From Choristoneura fumiferana (Eukaryota; Arthropoda; Insecta; Lepidoptera; Tortricidae): a DNA stretch of 64,000 bases. The position numbers and the translations under genes are program-made. Positions 32,175-43,224 of the stretch are shown in pieces. The stretch covers positions 11,084,530 to 11,148,529 of the forward strand of contig NC_133491.1 of assembly GCF_025370935.1 (NCBI RefSeq), given 5' to 3'. Under the pieces are notes generated by a model that did no database searches, had not been told where the DNA came from, and saw only the letters and a program-made list of their open reading frames with translations. Within the stretch, counting starts at the first letter, position 1. Each line of letters begins with the position of its first letter.

Positions 32175-32350
32175 TATGTTAGGGGAAAACGAACAGGCGG
32201 GTCAGCTGATGGAAAGCAATCACCGCTGCCCATTGATATCCATAACTTAAGCTGAGTTATGGATGCGTTGCCGGCCCTTATTCTCTCCTCCCAGAGAAGT
32301 TACGTAACACACAGCAGTCAACCCTGCGCGCGCGCAGGCGACGCGTGCGC
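32175..32350 (+). repeat. Rep-A copy, variant tail
   Basis: AAAACGAACAGGCGGGTCAG, CTGATGGAAAGCAATCACCG, GATGCGTTGCCGGCCC. It then runs into GCGCGCGCGCAGGCGACGCG, a GC-rich tail not seen in the other copies. Confidence 0.65.
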
Positions 32351-32514
32351 CCAAACCACACCTGTCCATAACGGGACCGCCGCAATTAGCTATAGTTCAT
32401 GTGGAAAAAAATATGAGGGTTTATTGAGATTTTAAGATAAGATTTTATCTGTAGCAAGAAGTTTTTATGAAATTTTGTTAACTCAGAAAATACAATTTTT
32501 ATCATCACATCATC

Positions 32515-32697
32515 ATCATGTCAGCCGAAAGACGTCCACTGATGGACATAGGCCCCCCCGAGGCTCTCCACTCAGACCGGTCTTGTGCTTTCCGCATCCA
32601 CCGCGATCCCGCGATCTTAACCAGGTCGTCGCTCCATCTTGTTGAAGGCCTACCGAACTGACAGCTCGTCTCGCGGTCCGCCCCTGCCGCCGCGGCC
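32515..32697 (-). pseudogene. RTE LINE, 3' coding end and tail
   Basis: The minus strand is open to a stop near 32522 and encodes FGRPSTRWSDDLVKIAG, SRWMRKAQDRSEWRAS, GGAYVHQWTSFG, the RTE ORF C-terminus. A GATGATGATGTGATGAT-like tail follows. It meets an inverted RT segment at about 32697. Confidence 0.85.
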
Positions 32698-33063
32698 GGT
32701 CCTGTTCACCGCTGCATTGGAGAATGCTTTTAAGGTTCTGGACTGGAAAGAACGAGAAATTAACATTTATGGCGAGTACTTCACTCACCTTCGATTCGCC
32801 GACGATATTGTAGTCATGGCTGAGACCATGGAGGACCTCAGTGCTATGCTCGCTGACCTCAGCAGAGTTTTCGACCGAGTTGGCCTGAAAATGAACATGA
32901 ACAAGACGAAACTCATGTCTAATGTCCATGTTGTGCCAGGTCCAACTTCGAGAAAGAGATCACTCGTCGAATCCGACTCGGCTGGGCAGCGTTCGGGAAG
33001 CTTCGCAGTGTCTTTTCGTCCAAATTACCGCAGTGTTTGATGTGAAAAGTCTTTGACCAGTGT
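32697..33063 (+). pseudogene. RTE LINE, inverted reverse transcriptase segment
   Basis: Encodes VLFTAALENAFKVLDW, then GEYFTHLRFADDIVVMAE with the catalytic FADD at about 32796-32808, and VGLKMNMNKTKLMSN (motif D zone). It shifts frame near 32968 to RIRLGWAAFGKLRSVFSS, with an in-frame TGA at 33041 before KVFDQC. It is orientated opposite to the 3' end at its left, as in twin-primed LINE inversions. Interrupted on the right by Rep-A. Confidence 0.88.
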
Positions 33064-33360
33064 GTTTTTTTTTTGTTATTCGACTGCATGGAAAACGAGC
33101 AAGTAGGTCACCTGATGGTAAGAGATTACCACCACCCATAGACACCTGCAACACCAGGGGGATTGCAGATGCGTTGCCAACCTAGAGGCCTAAAATGGGA
33201 TACCTCAAGTGCCAGTAATTTCACCGGCTGTCTTACTCTCCACGCCGAAACCCAACAATGCAAACACTGCTATTTCACGGCAGGATTAGCGAGCAAGATG
33301 GTGGTAGCAATCCGGGCGGACCTTGCACAAGGTCCTACCTTTTGAATCACCGTGTCGTGT
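33064..33360 (+). repeat. Rep-A copy, longest
   Basis: Starts in a T-run, then TTATTCGACTGCATGGAAAA, CACCTGATGGTAAGAGATTA, GCGTTGCCAACCTAGAGGCC, TTTCACCGGCTGTCTTACTC, GCGAGCAAGATGGTGGTAGC and GGACCTTGCACAAGGTCCTA (a 16-bp inverted repeat AC CTTGCACAAGGT). GTGTGTTTTTT and GTCGTGTTTTTT border it, possibly a target duplication. Confidence 0.85.
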
Positions 33361-34029
33361 TTTTTTTTAAAGAAAGAGCAATTTTTTATATGAAACAAAG
33401 TTTATTGAAGAATAAAACAACTAAGTACACTTGGTATTAAGCGCCTTTAATAAATAATATCGGAGGAGTAATTACAGCTCATCAAGAGAAGCTTAATATA
33501 AATAAATCATGTAGGTAGGTTATATTATAAACTGAATTGTGAATTAAAAGCTCAAAATGTTAATCCATTAAGTATGTTGCTCTAGTAAACTTAGAAGGAA
33601 ATAAACTTCCCTTTTTAACGTTAAACAACGCGGACATACTCACACGCACATATGTACATAATTCAACATATAAAATAACTGTACACAGATAGCCTTACCA
33701 TTCAAAAACACACTACAAGCGATCGCTGCATTTGTAGTTAAGACTTACGTATACAGCTTAAAGTTAACACTGCAATGGCTACGCGTATGGGGACACATGT
33801 TGTTGTCAAGTGTTGTGAGTATGCCACCTTGTCACCGCAGGGTTAAACTTTCAGATGTATCCAAATTACCACTCGGTACGTACTAAATTATACACTTAAA
33901 GCGTACTTTTTATACATGTATTCCACTAGCCTTTGCCAGTGGTTTCGCTTGAGTTAACTTAGGTCTGGCATTAGAATTGAAACGGGCTGGGATTTAACTA
34001 CAGTCTCGTGATATTTTTTAACAATTACA
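33361..34029. other. Non-coding, nothing recognised
   Basis: No supported feature. Confidence 0.5.
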
Positions 34030-34255
34030 TATTATATCTATATCGTACCCCTCCGGAGCAGCTGGACAGATTATATGAGTAGGTTTCCGATCCCTTCTGA
34101 TTATTGGGATAAAAAGTAACCTACGAGTAATTTCCGAAACCCAGCTATAATATCAAATATTATCCGAACCCATCCAGACGTATCAGCGTGAAAATGTACC
34201 AAACAAACACACATACTCTCACGTTCTTTCCCATTTAATAATATTAGCAGAATAT
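34030..34255 (+). repeat. Rep-J diverged copy
   Basis: GATTATTGGGATAAAAAGTA, ACCTACGAG, ACACATACTCTCACGTTCTT then TTTAATAATATTA; left end eroded. Confidence 0.6.
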
Positions 34256-35837
34256 GCTACACTTACTTACTTAAGACATAAATATACTAGCTACATTTAA
34301 AGTCTTCACAGCATCTGCTTTTAAGCGTTTTGTTCGGTTGGCATTTCAAATGTGGCATAATCTAAAGGACAAAGCGAATACAAATGGTAAGTAAAAACAT
34401 TTACTTGTTGGGATCATGTCTTTAATCTGAAGAGCTTTCTGTTCAATGTGAATGCAGATTTTAGTAGTTGGCAGAAAAAAACTACCAATAACTTTATGAT
34501 GCTATTAGGTTATCTGTGCACCAGCTTATGTTCGAGACTTTGCCTCCGTGAACCCGTGAACCGATAATTTGAATTTGGAATTTTAGTCTTCTTCGGCAAG
34601 TTGCTTACCATAGAGGTTCGCTATGTTAATCCTCAACTATAATGAAGTCGACATAGCCATTCGTCTCTTAATTTGAATCTTATTAATGTTAGCAACCAAT
34701 GATCTTCATATCGCCTAATATATTTTATCTAAAATATGTTTGGTCTAATGATCAATTGATGTAATTTATTGTTTAATATATATTTTATTTACTCGTACAT
34801 AAAACTGACCGTGATTGACCCCTATCTCACCAAATGTAAAGTGCAGATGAGACCAAATGTGTATTAATTACAACTGAAAATATTTTACATATTCTGCAAT
34901 TCAGTACAAATATTTTTTATTGCACACCACAAGTGGAAGGATGTAGTCTCTGGTCGAGGCGTGATTTTATGTATGTATGTTATGTACAAATCAGTACAAA
35001 AATATATAATTATATAGACAAAAAATAAGCTACGTGAGTACTTATTTTACAATGTCTTTAAATGTCTATTTCAGTAAGTATAATTTTAATTACGAACCAA
35101 CAATAGAATAAGTCAAAAAATATTCGACCATCTGATATTTAAAGATGCTTTATTGGAAATCATAAATATCTCACAAAGTAGAATTTTCCCATTAAAACTG
35201 AATTTATTAACGTTAATTGCATATTACCTTTGCAAAAGTTATTTTATTCCAGTATAGGTATGCTTCACAATACATTCGTTTGTGATGTGTTACTCATCTT
35301 GTCACATATCGTGTGACATTTATTAATATTATTCATTGTAACAATAAAAATTAAGTATCTCAATAACGTTATAGAATTCATTCAGATCACTTAGTATGCG
35401 ATCTTCGTAAATATATTAATTTATATATCAACATTTTAATTGTTTGTTCACCGAACTCTAATAAGTTCACCTGCTGTTATTGCAAGCATTCCCTTGATCT
35501 CTAAATTAATATTAATATCGTCCTGGTAATAAATATAGGTCTGCGCTTTCAGTGAAAACTAATACAACTCGACTTGAAGCTATATACTGTGTTTTTTAAA
35601 GCATTTGATTCGGATAATACGATATGCTATTATATATGCTATTTTTCATATGCTCGTATATGCTATTTTTCAGTTTAACTAATTTGTTTTTTGCTCTTAT
35701 TGTTTTAGCAACGGACTTAATTTTGTCCCTGATAATTTATCTTGCTCCGATTTCACTTAAATTTTGTGTTTAATCAATCAGTTAATCAAGATGTATATAC
35801 CAATTGTGAATGTCGTCAGTGATGGTCTTATTTTTCT
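34256..35837. other. Long AT-rich stretch, nothing recognised
   Basis: No convincing frame, repeat or RNA. Confidence 0.5.
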
Positions 35838-35935
35838 GGTTTTTCTGTGCATCTATGTTTCAGTTTGTATTTTCAATTAAGGTTTTACGGGATGACCGTA
35901 AAAGTAAAAATTTCCAAAAAACCAATCTTAAAATA
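35838..35935 (+). mobile_element. SINE-3, 3' fragment
   Basis: GGTTTTTCTGTGCATCTATG, CAGTTTGTATTTTCAATTA, GGTTTTACGGGATGACCGTA and CCAAAAAACCAATCTTA. The tRNA head is absent. Confidence 0.75.
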
Positions 35936-36124
35936 TCACTTGACGAATTGAAACTAATTTTTGTGCTCCTTAACTAGAAGTATACGACTGTAAAGAAATC
36001 AACATGCAGTTGTTTAATTTGTGTGTTTAATGATATAAGTCCACACCGTATTTATAAAATTACTTTAATTTGGATGACAATATTGACAATGTAAGTATAG
36101 TTAACCAAAAGGACGACTATTTTT

Positions 36125-36180
36125 TAAGGAGGGAGGCCTGTGTCGAGTGGACGTGCTACCGCTAATATGGTGACTTATTG
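36125..36180 (+). repeat. RTE LINE 3'-end fragment
   Basis: AGGAGGGAGGCCTGTGTCGA, GTGGACGTGCTACCGC: the GEAxVQQWT end of RTE ORFs, decayed. Confidence 0.4.
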
Positions 36181-36942
36181 CTTGCTTTTAAAGCATGGAA
36201 TCCTCAGTGCCCAATCCGACTCGCACTTATCGTGTTTTATCTAAATCAAATCACTATGACACGCATCACCCGTATGACCCTGTATAACACATAGGGTGGT
36301 CTCACCTCACGTGCGCGGGCACATATCAGCCTCCGCTTCCGGGACAATATTTGTGATCGTCGATCGAAGGGTAGATATGTGGAGTGGCAAGTGTCATGTT
36401 TTGGCGGGTAGTGTTTTGAACATAATTTATGTTGTCGTGGAAACAAATTTCCACTTCTGAAGGTTTTGAAGTATATGTAGGATCAGACTGGTACATAACC
36501 AATTAGGGCGGGGTGACAATGAACAAGTTTTAACTTTACCCATTGCAGTAGTGGGTGAATGTAAGCTGATTTGTTCATCAAGGGATTAAGTAGAAGTATA
36601 GAGGAACAAATGGTCACAAAATGGTTCTAATTCAGCATAATTCCGGGTAGAGCAGGCGATGGTTTTCCGATGATACCATTGCATGAGAAACTACATATAA
36701 TACTGGCAATGCCTGTATAAATAAACGAGAATGTATATGTTGTTCAAATAATCAAAGGAATATCTTAACATGCAAGCTACAGAGCTAGACCAAAGTAACA
36801 TACACATCACACGGCAGGACACAGGCGTCCTTTCAGGTATCAAGAACCTGACAAAATTTAGTTAAAGCACGTGTTTTGGGGATTATAAGGTATTTGTCAG
36901 CATTTAAAAAGGTTAGATAGACCAACGTAAATTAAATGAATG
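36181..36942. other. Non-coding, nothing recognised
   Basis: Slightly GC-richer at 36.28-36.40 kb (CACGTGCGCGGGCAC) without other structure. Confidence 0.45.
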
Positions 36943-37004
36943 TTTTATGATTTAAATTCGGGTTTTGTTCCGCGTACCTTGAAACCCGAATTTAAATCAT
37001 AAAA
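36943..37004. repeat. Perfect 23-bp inverted repeat, 16-bp loop
   Basis: Left arm 36943-36965 (TTTTATGATTTAAATTCGGG...) is the exact reverse complement of 36982-37004. Loop TGTTCCGCGTACCTTG. A diverged echo, CCTTGAAATTTT...TTTAAATCATGA, follows at 37.05 kb. Confidence 0.85.
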
Positions 37005-37199
37005 TTAGTAATGACCGCGATGGTCAAATGAATGTGTATTCATACCTTGAAATTTTGCAATGTTGCCCTTTATTTAAATCATGACTAAATCCTAATCACC
37101 AACATACATACAGCAAACACGTAGCTACAATTTGGTCTCAGCGAAACGCCAGCTGCTGCAAAATATTCACATCCAATCTCAAAAATCACGCGCGACTAA

Positions 37200-37560
37200 T
37201 TCCATTTTTTCACCCAAAGGTGCAATATGACGGACAACTTGTGCCCGCATGCAATTTTTTTCAAACAAGCGCGTGCGCGCTTTTTGTACGGCTTCCTTGT
37301 GCCGGTGCAATACATCTGTCGCGGCAAGCTGTGGTTTTCGGCGACACCCGACCAATTTATAAAAATCCGTGTCAGCTCAATACGACTTTCGAACTTGACG
37401 CGTTCCAATTTGGTCGGGTTTTATAATTTGCAACATGATGCTGGCAGTTTCGGTACCTGCCGCTTGCATCTGGTGCTTTCCTTGTGTTTCGAATATTTAA
37501 AAATAGAACGCGAACGCTTTGAGATGGCTGTTTGCACATGTCTTTGAGAAATTCTTGAAA
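37200..37560. promoter_or_regulatory. GC-richer island with NRF1-like and TATA-like motifs
   Basis: GCGCGTGCGCGC at about 37269-37280 is NRF1-like. CCGACCAATTTATAAAAATC holds TATAAAAA at 37358-37365, and the inverted CCAATTTGGTCGGGTTTTAT lies about 55 bp on. Three overlapping open frames (up to 106 codons) cross it on both strands; none is recognised. It could be promoter-like or an unknown repeat. Confidence 0.3.
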
Positions 37561-37974
37561 TACTGGCCAGTATGCTAAGTTATAAGGTTACTAGATGGAG
37601 CGTGGAGCCGAGACGTGTTTAAGAGATTTAAAACGAAAATACAGCTGCGTAGTAATTTCCTAATTATTTTGTAAGACTCTTATTAATTTGTACGGTCGAG
37701 GTCATAGATAGGTATCTATAATGCTAATATATGCATACGTCGATTTAATGTTGAACATTACACTAAATATAGTTTATGCATATTTTTGCCTATTTTACTT
37801 AGGGTCCATAAGGCCGGGGTAGCCAAAAGTTAATCTAAGGCCGTTTACCAGAGCTCTCTTCTTAAGAAAAATGTACGCAGTGTGCTATCATTTCAGATGA
37901 GTTACTGACAGATATAAAATATTGGACTGTCTATTTATTGACTTTGCTATAATAGCGACCTTCAAACCAAATAT
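37561..37974. other. Non-coding, nothing recognised
   Basis: No supported feature. Confidence 0.5.
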
Positions 37975-38235
37975 CAATTTTCTAGGGTAACTTGAAGTAC
38001 CCTAAAGGTTTTAATTTCTTAGTAATTTTTATGGAAACATCTTTTTTAATTTAATGACTGTATCTTTCGATTAGGCTGACTCAGAACTTTTATTTTTTAC
38101 TTTAAAGTTTTCACTTTTCCAAGGGTAAGAGAATATTAATTTAGCTTGATATCTTCTTCTTTGGTCTTGACAGACAGACGGACAACAAAATGATCCTAGA
38201 GTTCCGTTTTTGCTAACTGAGGTATGATGTACCTT
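37975..38235 (-). repeat. Rep-F-related repeat
   Basis: Reverse sense: AAAAACGGAACTCTAGGATC, ATTTTGTTGTCCGTCTGTCT, and a left end TACTTCAAGTTACCCTAG. It shares the GGTTCCGT theme with Rep-F but has another body. Confidence 0.5.
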
Positions 38236-39003
38236 AAAAAGTGATTCGAACCTACTACGGCCAACTGTCCTCTTAAAGCACAGGGCGGTATCTAAAAAAA
38301 AACTTTCGAGTTATTTATGCTATCTGTTGCAGAATTGACTTAAGCTTCACAATGGTATAACTCAAACTCAAAAGTGTGCCTTAATAGGACAGAATACAGT
38401 AAGTAAATAAAGTTGTTTTTTTTTTTAATGAAAATGCGTATTAACGCAAGAAAGCACATCCATTATTATCAGCATAAAGCAAACAGACTATTAAATACCA
38501 AAAGAAACCACCCTAATGCATTCTCTTTTTTTCCAAGACGCATCCTGCAATTCAATAGATCACAAGAAATCGATATGATCCAGGGTCAACAATCAATTGT
38601 TGCGGTTTGGTCCCGTGGCTTTGTGGATTTATCAAGAATCGATACAATAAAGTGCATAATGAGATGTAATGAAAAGCTATAAAGCTGATGGATTTGAGGG
38701 GAAGAGTAAGGTGAAAAAAAAGTTTTTTTTTTTTAATACTTACAGAACAATGATCTGCAATTTTAACGTTGACTACGCAATCACACGTGCAGGTGCTACC
38801 TACGTTTGTGCGACACATACATGCTTGCTACTAAATCTCTAATCTTCCTTGTCATTTACAAACTTTGGAAAAAAATGAATAGAATCAAAATCCAACTCTG
38901 CTTTAATTTTTCTTAATAAAAACTATAAAGGAAAAACTAGACTAGAACTCAGTCAAGGAACTTAAACTTCAGCAGTCGGGACCCCTTCAAAATCGTGACC
39001 AGA
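38236..39003. other. Non-coding, nothing recognised
   Basis: Several short frames on both strands near 38.4-38.8 kb; none recognised. Confidence 0.5.
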
Positions 39004-39119
39004 GGCCGATTTGCCTAACGTTTGTTACGCTCGCGATCGCAATCAAATGACAGATTTCGCATACAAAAACTGTCATTTGATTGCGATCGCGAACGTCAGA
39101 AACGTTAAGCAATACGGCC
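39004..39119. mobile_element. Foldback MITE with 50-bp arms
   Basis: Arms 39004-39053 and 39070-39119 with a 16-bp loop. The inner 22 bp are perfect (CGCGATCGCAATCAAATGAC plus AG); the outer part GGCCGATTTGC / GCAATACGGCC is imperfect. Confidence 0.85.
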
Positions 39120-40211
39120 GCAGCTCAAAAAAGCTTTCCAGTAATGGGATGTCATATCTTGAAAATGTCTAACCATTTAGGCTACAGAGAAGACCAAAGA
39201 AAAAGAAATAGACAATACACATGCATACGCTTGAAAAACATTAATCCACCTTCGAGCAGTGGGGTCAAAAGAGGAGAGTCTATTTTTACGTGATATTACA
39301 TAATTAAGAACATTTAAAACTACTGGAGTTATCTTTTGCATTACAATTAAATCCATTTATAAACGTCAGTGTATTTGCTTTTATATACGATCTTTTGAAT
39401 TATAATGCTAATTAACCGTTATTTATTGTTATACACAATCATACGTACATAATAGGTACCTATATCTATTTCAAATGTCCCAGAAAATCTCAAAACCAAA
39501 CATACAATGCATATCCAAAACACGATCCAATGAAATCATATCTTTATAAATACAGAGATAAGGGTTTTATTCCATTTGGAATTTAAATCTCGATCGCATT
39601 TATGTCTATAATAGCATTTTAATAGAGTGAACCAAATTCGTCCTTGCATTGTCCTATTGTGTGTGCATTCACACAATTTTGCCGAAGAAATACCGTTTGG
39701 CTCCTATTCTTGGTTTAAATTTTAAATGCGTTTAGGTCTGGTGTCACCTCGGGGTCTTCGTAACGGGTTTTTAAAACGTTCGAAATATAAATTAGTATGA
39801 GGGTTCAAAGGAACTCGTTGCCTTAGCAACGCCTTGTGGGTCATGCATTAAAAGTATGATTTTATGGGGTACAAATCCACCAAAACTTAGGATTAGTGGC
39901 ATTTATAAATAAGCTGATTTCTCCACGGCTCATCTCCTGAGCATTATTCTAGTAGTATTCCAATAATTTTTCTAGTAATTGTACCACTATTGTCTTCTGA
40001 GTCACGGGATAGAAAAAAAAAACACATAAAAGTTGATTGACCCATGAGTTTATTCCTAATTTATTTTTGATGCTTCTAATTACAATCCCAAAAATATGAT
40101 TGTTCGGAAAATCAAATGTAGATTGGCCAGGACAGTATAGTCAATATTGCTTTATCAGTATAAATTTATGCGCATGCGTGTGTTCGTTACTCCTTTACGG
40201 TAAAACGGCAT
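39120..40211. other. Non-coding, nothing recognised
   Basis: Small GTTGCCTTAGCAACG inverted word near 39820; otherwise plain AT-rich DNA. Confidence 0.5.
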
Positions 40212-40213
40212 TA

Positions 40214-40423
40214 CAGTACGATTACTTGGAGTTAACACTTGACAGATGGGCGTTCCTTCAGTCAATTTTCAACTTTGTGGTCATACAAATAAAATAGTTT
40301 TTACATAATCTGTAAACGTGGGTGGCGGTATACTAAAAATGGCTTTATTTGTATGACGTCAAAGTTGAAAATTGACTGAAGGCACGCCAATCTGTCAAGT
40401 GTTAACTCGAATTAATCAAACTG
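40214..40423. mobile_element. TA-flanked foldback MITE, 210 bp
   Basis: TA at 40212-40213 and 40424-40425. Ends CAGTACGATTA and TAATCAAACTG. Long inverted arms include GAGTTAACACTTGACAGAT and TCAGTCAATTTTCAACTTTG on the left, mirrored on the right with few changes. Tc1/mariner-like by target and CAGT ends. Confidence 0.88.
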
Positions 40424-40583
40424 TATATAGGTACAGGATTCGGATGACATTTGACATTTAGCTAAGCTACCGTTTATCTCGATATTACCACGGGATCGAG
40501 GTTTTTTTGGCTAGTTGAAGTAGAATTTTGATAGTGTTTTATGCGGCGATTAACCTTAACAGTGAACAGTGATCCCAAAATCC

Positions 40584-40992
40584 TATATTGCTCTCGTGTC
40601 TAACATTTTTTAATGCGCAAGTGGTCTCCACGTGGTTTCTGGAATTTTACTATCAAGTTGCAAAAACTACAATCACCGTACAACGTGCCTCTCAAAGAGA
40701 GTTTAACTTGACACTGGCGAAATTGTCTTATTTATTAGGACAGAAAAGCCATATTTTAAAAGAGAAGAAGAAGAGGTTTTTATTTATTAAAAAGCTTAAA
40801 ACTATCTTCTTCTCTTTTAATATATGGATTTTCTGTCCTAATTAATAGGAGAATTTCGCCAGTGTCAAGGTAAACTCTCTTTGAGAGGGACGTTGTACGG
40901 TGATTGTAGTTTTTGCAACTTGATAGTAAAATTCCAGAAACCACGTGGAGACAACTTGCGCATTAAAAAATGCCAGACACGAGAGCAATATA
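40584..40992. mobile_element. Long inverted repeat, 188-bp arms, 33-bp loop
   Basis: Arms 40584-40771 and 40805-40992 align end to end without gaps at roughly 94-95%. Outer terminus TATATTGCTCTCGTGTCT; inside, CCACGTGGTTTCTGGAATTT and GACACTGGCGAAATT. The mirror-image open frames over the two arms (about 70-85 codons) are consequences of the symmetry. A relative of the inner segment lies at 55.68 kb. Confidence 0.92.
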
Positions 40993-41045
40993 AAACTATC
41001 TAACGTTATAACACAAGTAGGTACGGCGTCTTTTAAAATTGGCAA

Positions 41046-41295
41046 TAAAAAAAATTGTCAATAATATTAGCTATGCCGATGATATGGTGCTGCTGAGCCC
41101 GTCGATAAGAGCTCTCGAGGTTTAATTGCATATATGTGAGAGGTACGCAGTGACGCACGGACTAAGGTACAACACTAAAAAAAGTGAGTTTCTTGTTTTC
41201 AAGGCTGGGAATAAGAAACCGGAAATAGTCCCGCCAGTTAGACTGCTGGGAGCCCCCTTAAAAAGAGTGTCAGAATTTAAGTACCTTGAACTAAA
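41046..41295 (+). pseudogene. Non-LTR reverse transcriptase fragment (YADD)
   Basis: Encodes IVNNISYADDMVLLSPSIRA with the catalytic YADD at about 41072-41083. It is followed after one in-frame TAA by CERYAVTHGLRYNTKKSEF, LVFKAGNKKPE and RLLGAPLKRVSEFKYL. These are RT motifs C, D and E in order. It is truncated on both sides and lies next to the long inverted repeat and Rep-E. Confidence 0.85.
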
Positions 41296-41299
41296 ATAA

Positions 41300-41500
41300 T
41301 TTCCTTGCTCATCCGCGACCTTACGATAGCTAAGCTTATGTAAAATATGCGTGTTCATGCAGTTCCTCCACCTCCACACTGTAAGAACACACACAAATCA
41401 CACAAACCCATCTATCACCACCTCCACACTACACACACTGACGCGTTTCGAACTCAACCAGAGCTCATCTTCAGAGTGACACAACCGTACACCATGCTAC
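41300..41500 (-). repeat. Rep-E copy, longer
   Basis: Reverse complement carries CTCTGAAGATGAGCTCTGG, GAAACGCGTCAGTGTGTGTA, GTGATAGATGGGTTTGTGTG, GGAACTGCATGAACACGC and AGCTATCGTAAGGTCGCGG, collinear with 25.9 kb plus an extra middle block. Confidence 0.78.
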
Positions 41501-42317
41501 CAGTATAACTCCACAACCACCGTTTTAATTTGTCACTGTAACTCCCCAAGTACCCACATATATTTTATGAAACAAAACAAAATTACCCACAAATTATTAA
41601 TATTTTTTTTAACCGTCCTTCAAAACTACCTTGATTTTTTATTTATTTACTGTCAAGGCATGTTTTATTAACTACCATTGCTGAAGTTAGATCCAAGCCG
41701 TAGCAAGGGAGATGAAACTAAATTTACCTGCTCATTAATAATAGACCCCATACTGTTGTATCTAATTATCTCCATGCATTCTAACACACAACAGATACAA
41801 CACAACAACACAATGCTGATACGTTGTGCGAGGAAATTGCCAGCTCTTCTGTCCCCTGTGGTATCCGATAGTTGTTTTAGGTTAAATTCCAAAATTTAAA
41901 CCGCAAGGATAGAGACATGAAATTGGCGCAGGTGTTTTATGCAACGTTTTCAAAAATCACGATTAAATTTTTGGGGATTTCCATTCAACATTTTAGGTAT
42001 ATTAAAATTTATGGCACAACACGGCAATATCGACACTTTTTTATTAAAATCGGATCATAAGACAATGTTGCCGAATCCCAAACTACCGTTCACCAATTAA
42101 ATTCAATTGTGCTTTAATTACACGTGGACCGTTGAATTCGGAACAACGGGTTACAACATAACTATTAAAATGCTATTTATTAACGCGTTATTCCGTGATA
42201 CTTGGCACTTCACATCGAACGTTAACATTTTGTGCAACCGTCGTTATTTTTTTAAACATTCGTATTTATGGTTTTTGAAGTCATTCTCTCCAAAAACGAT
42301 GCCCGTGTCCTATACAT
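41501..42317. other. Non-coding, nothing recognised
   Basis: Opposed frames near 41.67-41.90 kb are shadows of each other. Confidence 0.5.
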
Positions 42318-42610
42318 CCTACTAATGTTATAAATGCGAAAGTTTGTATGTGAGTGTTAGTGTGAAACAATACATAGGCTACTTTTTATCCCGATATTCC
42401 CACGGGATAGGGTTAAAATCTCGGAATGACAACCGCTGGGCTTAGATTCAAAAAATTAGGTACGGTTGTTTGTAATGCAACGTCAATGAAAATCACGATG
42501 TAATTTTCGGGAAATAAATTCCAAGAGAATTAAGTAAATTCCCGGAATTTAAATTCAACTGCTGGATCTAATAGTTTAAGCGTGCGAAGCCTCGGGTAAA
42601 CACTAGTGTA
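42318..42610 (-). repeat. Rep-J variant with extra central block
   Basis: Starts CTACTAATGTTATAAATGCG, AATACATAGGCTACTTTTTA, GTAATGCAACGTCAATGAAA, and ends GCGAAGCCTCGGGTAAACAC then TAGT. Same subfamily as 11.9 kb. Confidence 0.8.
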
Positions 42611-42888
42611 AAATATATGTAAATTTAGTCTAAAAGTGCGTAAAACCCTCGTTCTCGTACACTTTGTTTCGATGGTCCATGTAAGCAAAGAAATATACTG
42701 TGTCGTTACTAAATGACGCGATCAAAGCTCGGCGGCACGCGACGCTCTCGAGCAACGATTAATTTTTAATCAACCGTTAAAATAACGATAATTAGTCCGC
42801 TAATGAAGACCACTTAAAAGATTTGGCTTTAGCTTAAAATAAGGTTGCATTGGGTAAATGGAATTTCTTTTAACAAAGATAATGTACG
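42611..42888. other. Non-coding, nothing recognised
   Basis: No supported feature. Confidence 0.5.
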
Positions 42889-42890
42889 TA

Positions 42891-43021
42891 CAGTCACCAG
42901 CATTAATATCTGCCACAGCGGAGCGTGCAGAAATATCTGACACGTCCTTCCGGTCCCAGAAATAGAGTCGTATCAGATATTTATGCACGCTTGTTATGTC
43001 AGATATTGGTGCTGGTGACTG
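42891..43021. mobile_element. Tc1/mariner-like MITE, complete
   Basis: 131 bp between TA dinucleotides. TIRs CAGTCACCAGCA and TGCTGGTGACTG-like. Inside are GTGCAGAAATATCTGACACG and its counterpart CGTATCAGATATTTATGCAC. Same family as 17.47 kb, opposite orientation. Confidence 0.88.
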
Positions 43022-43224
43022 TACCTACCATACCGTAATCAAAAGAAGAATGATTTCGATTCGTTTGTTTGATAATTTATTTTCAATTACATGTAATAAT
43101 AAGTAATTTCAAAATTAAATTCAAGTTAGAGAAATTTACGAAAATATTCTCAACCGGCTAATTAAAATGTTTGGCACATTGTACAACAATTTAACGAGGT
43201 TTTTCTTTATTTTTACTTTCATTT

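Noticed and set aside
32516..32929. 137-codon minus-strand ORF over the RTE inversion
   Set aside because: It is in the wrong frame for the RTE C-terminus and antisense to the RT segment; a shadow.
40588..41045. Two similar small proteins on opposite strands (85 and 67 codons)
   Set aside because: They are mirror images produced by the inverted-repeat arms; no known domain.
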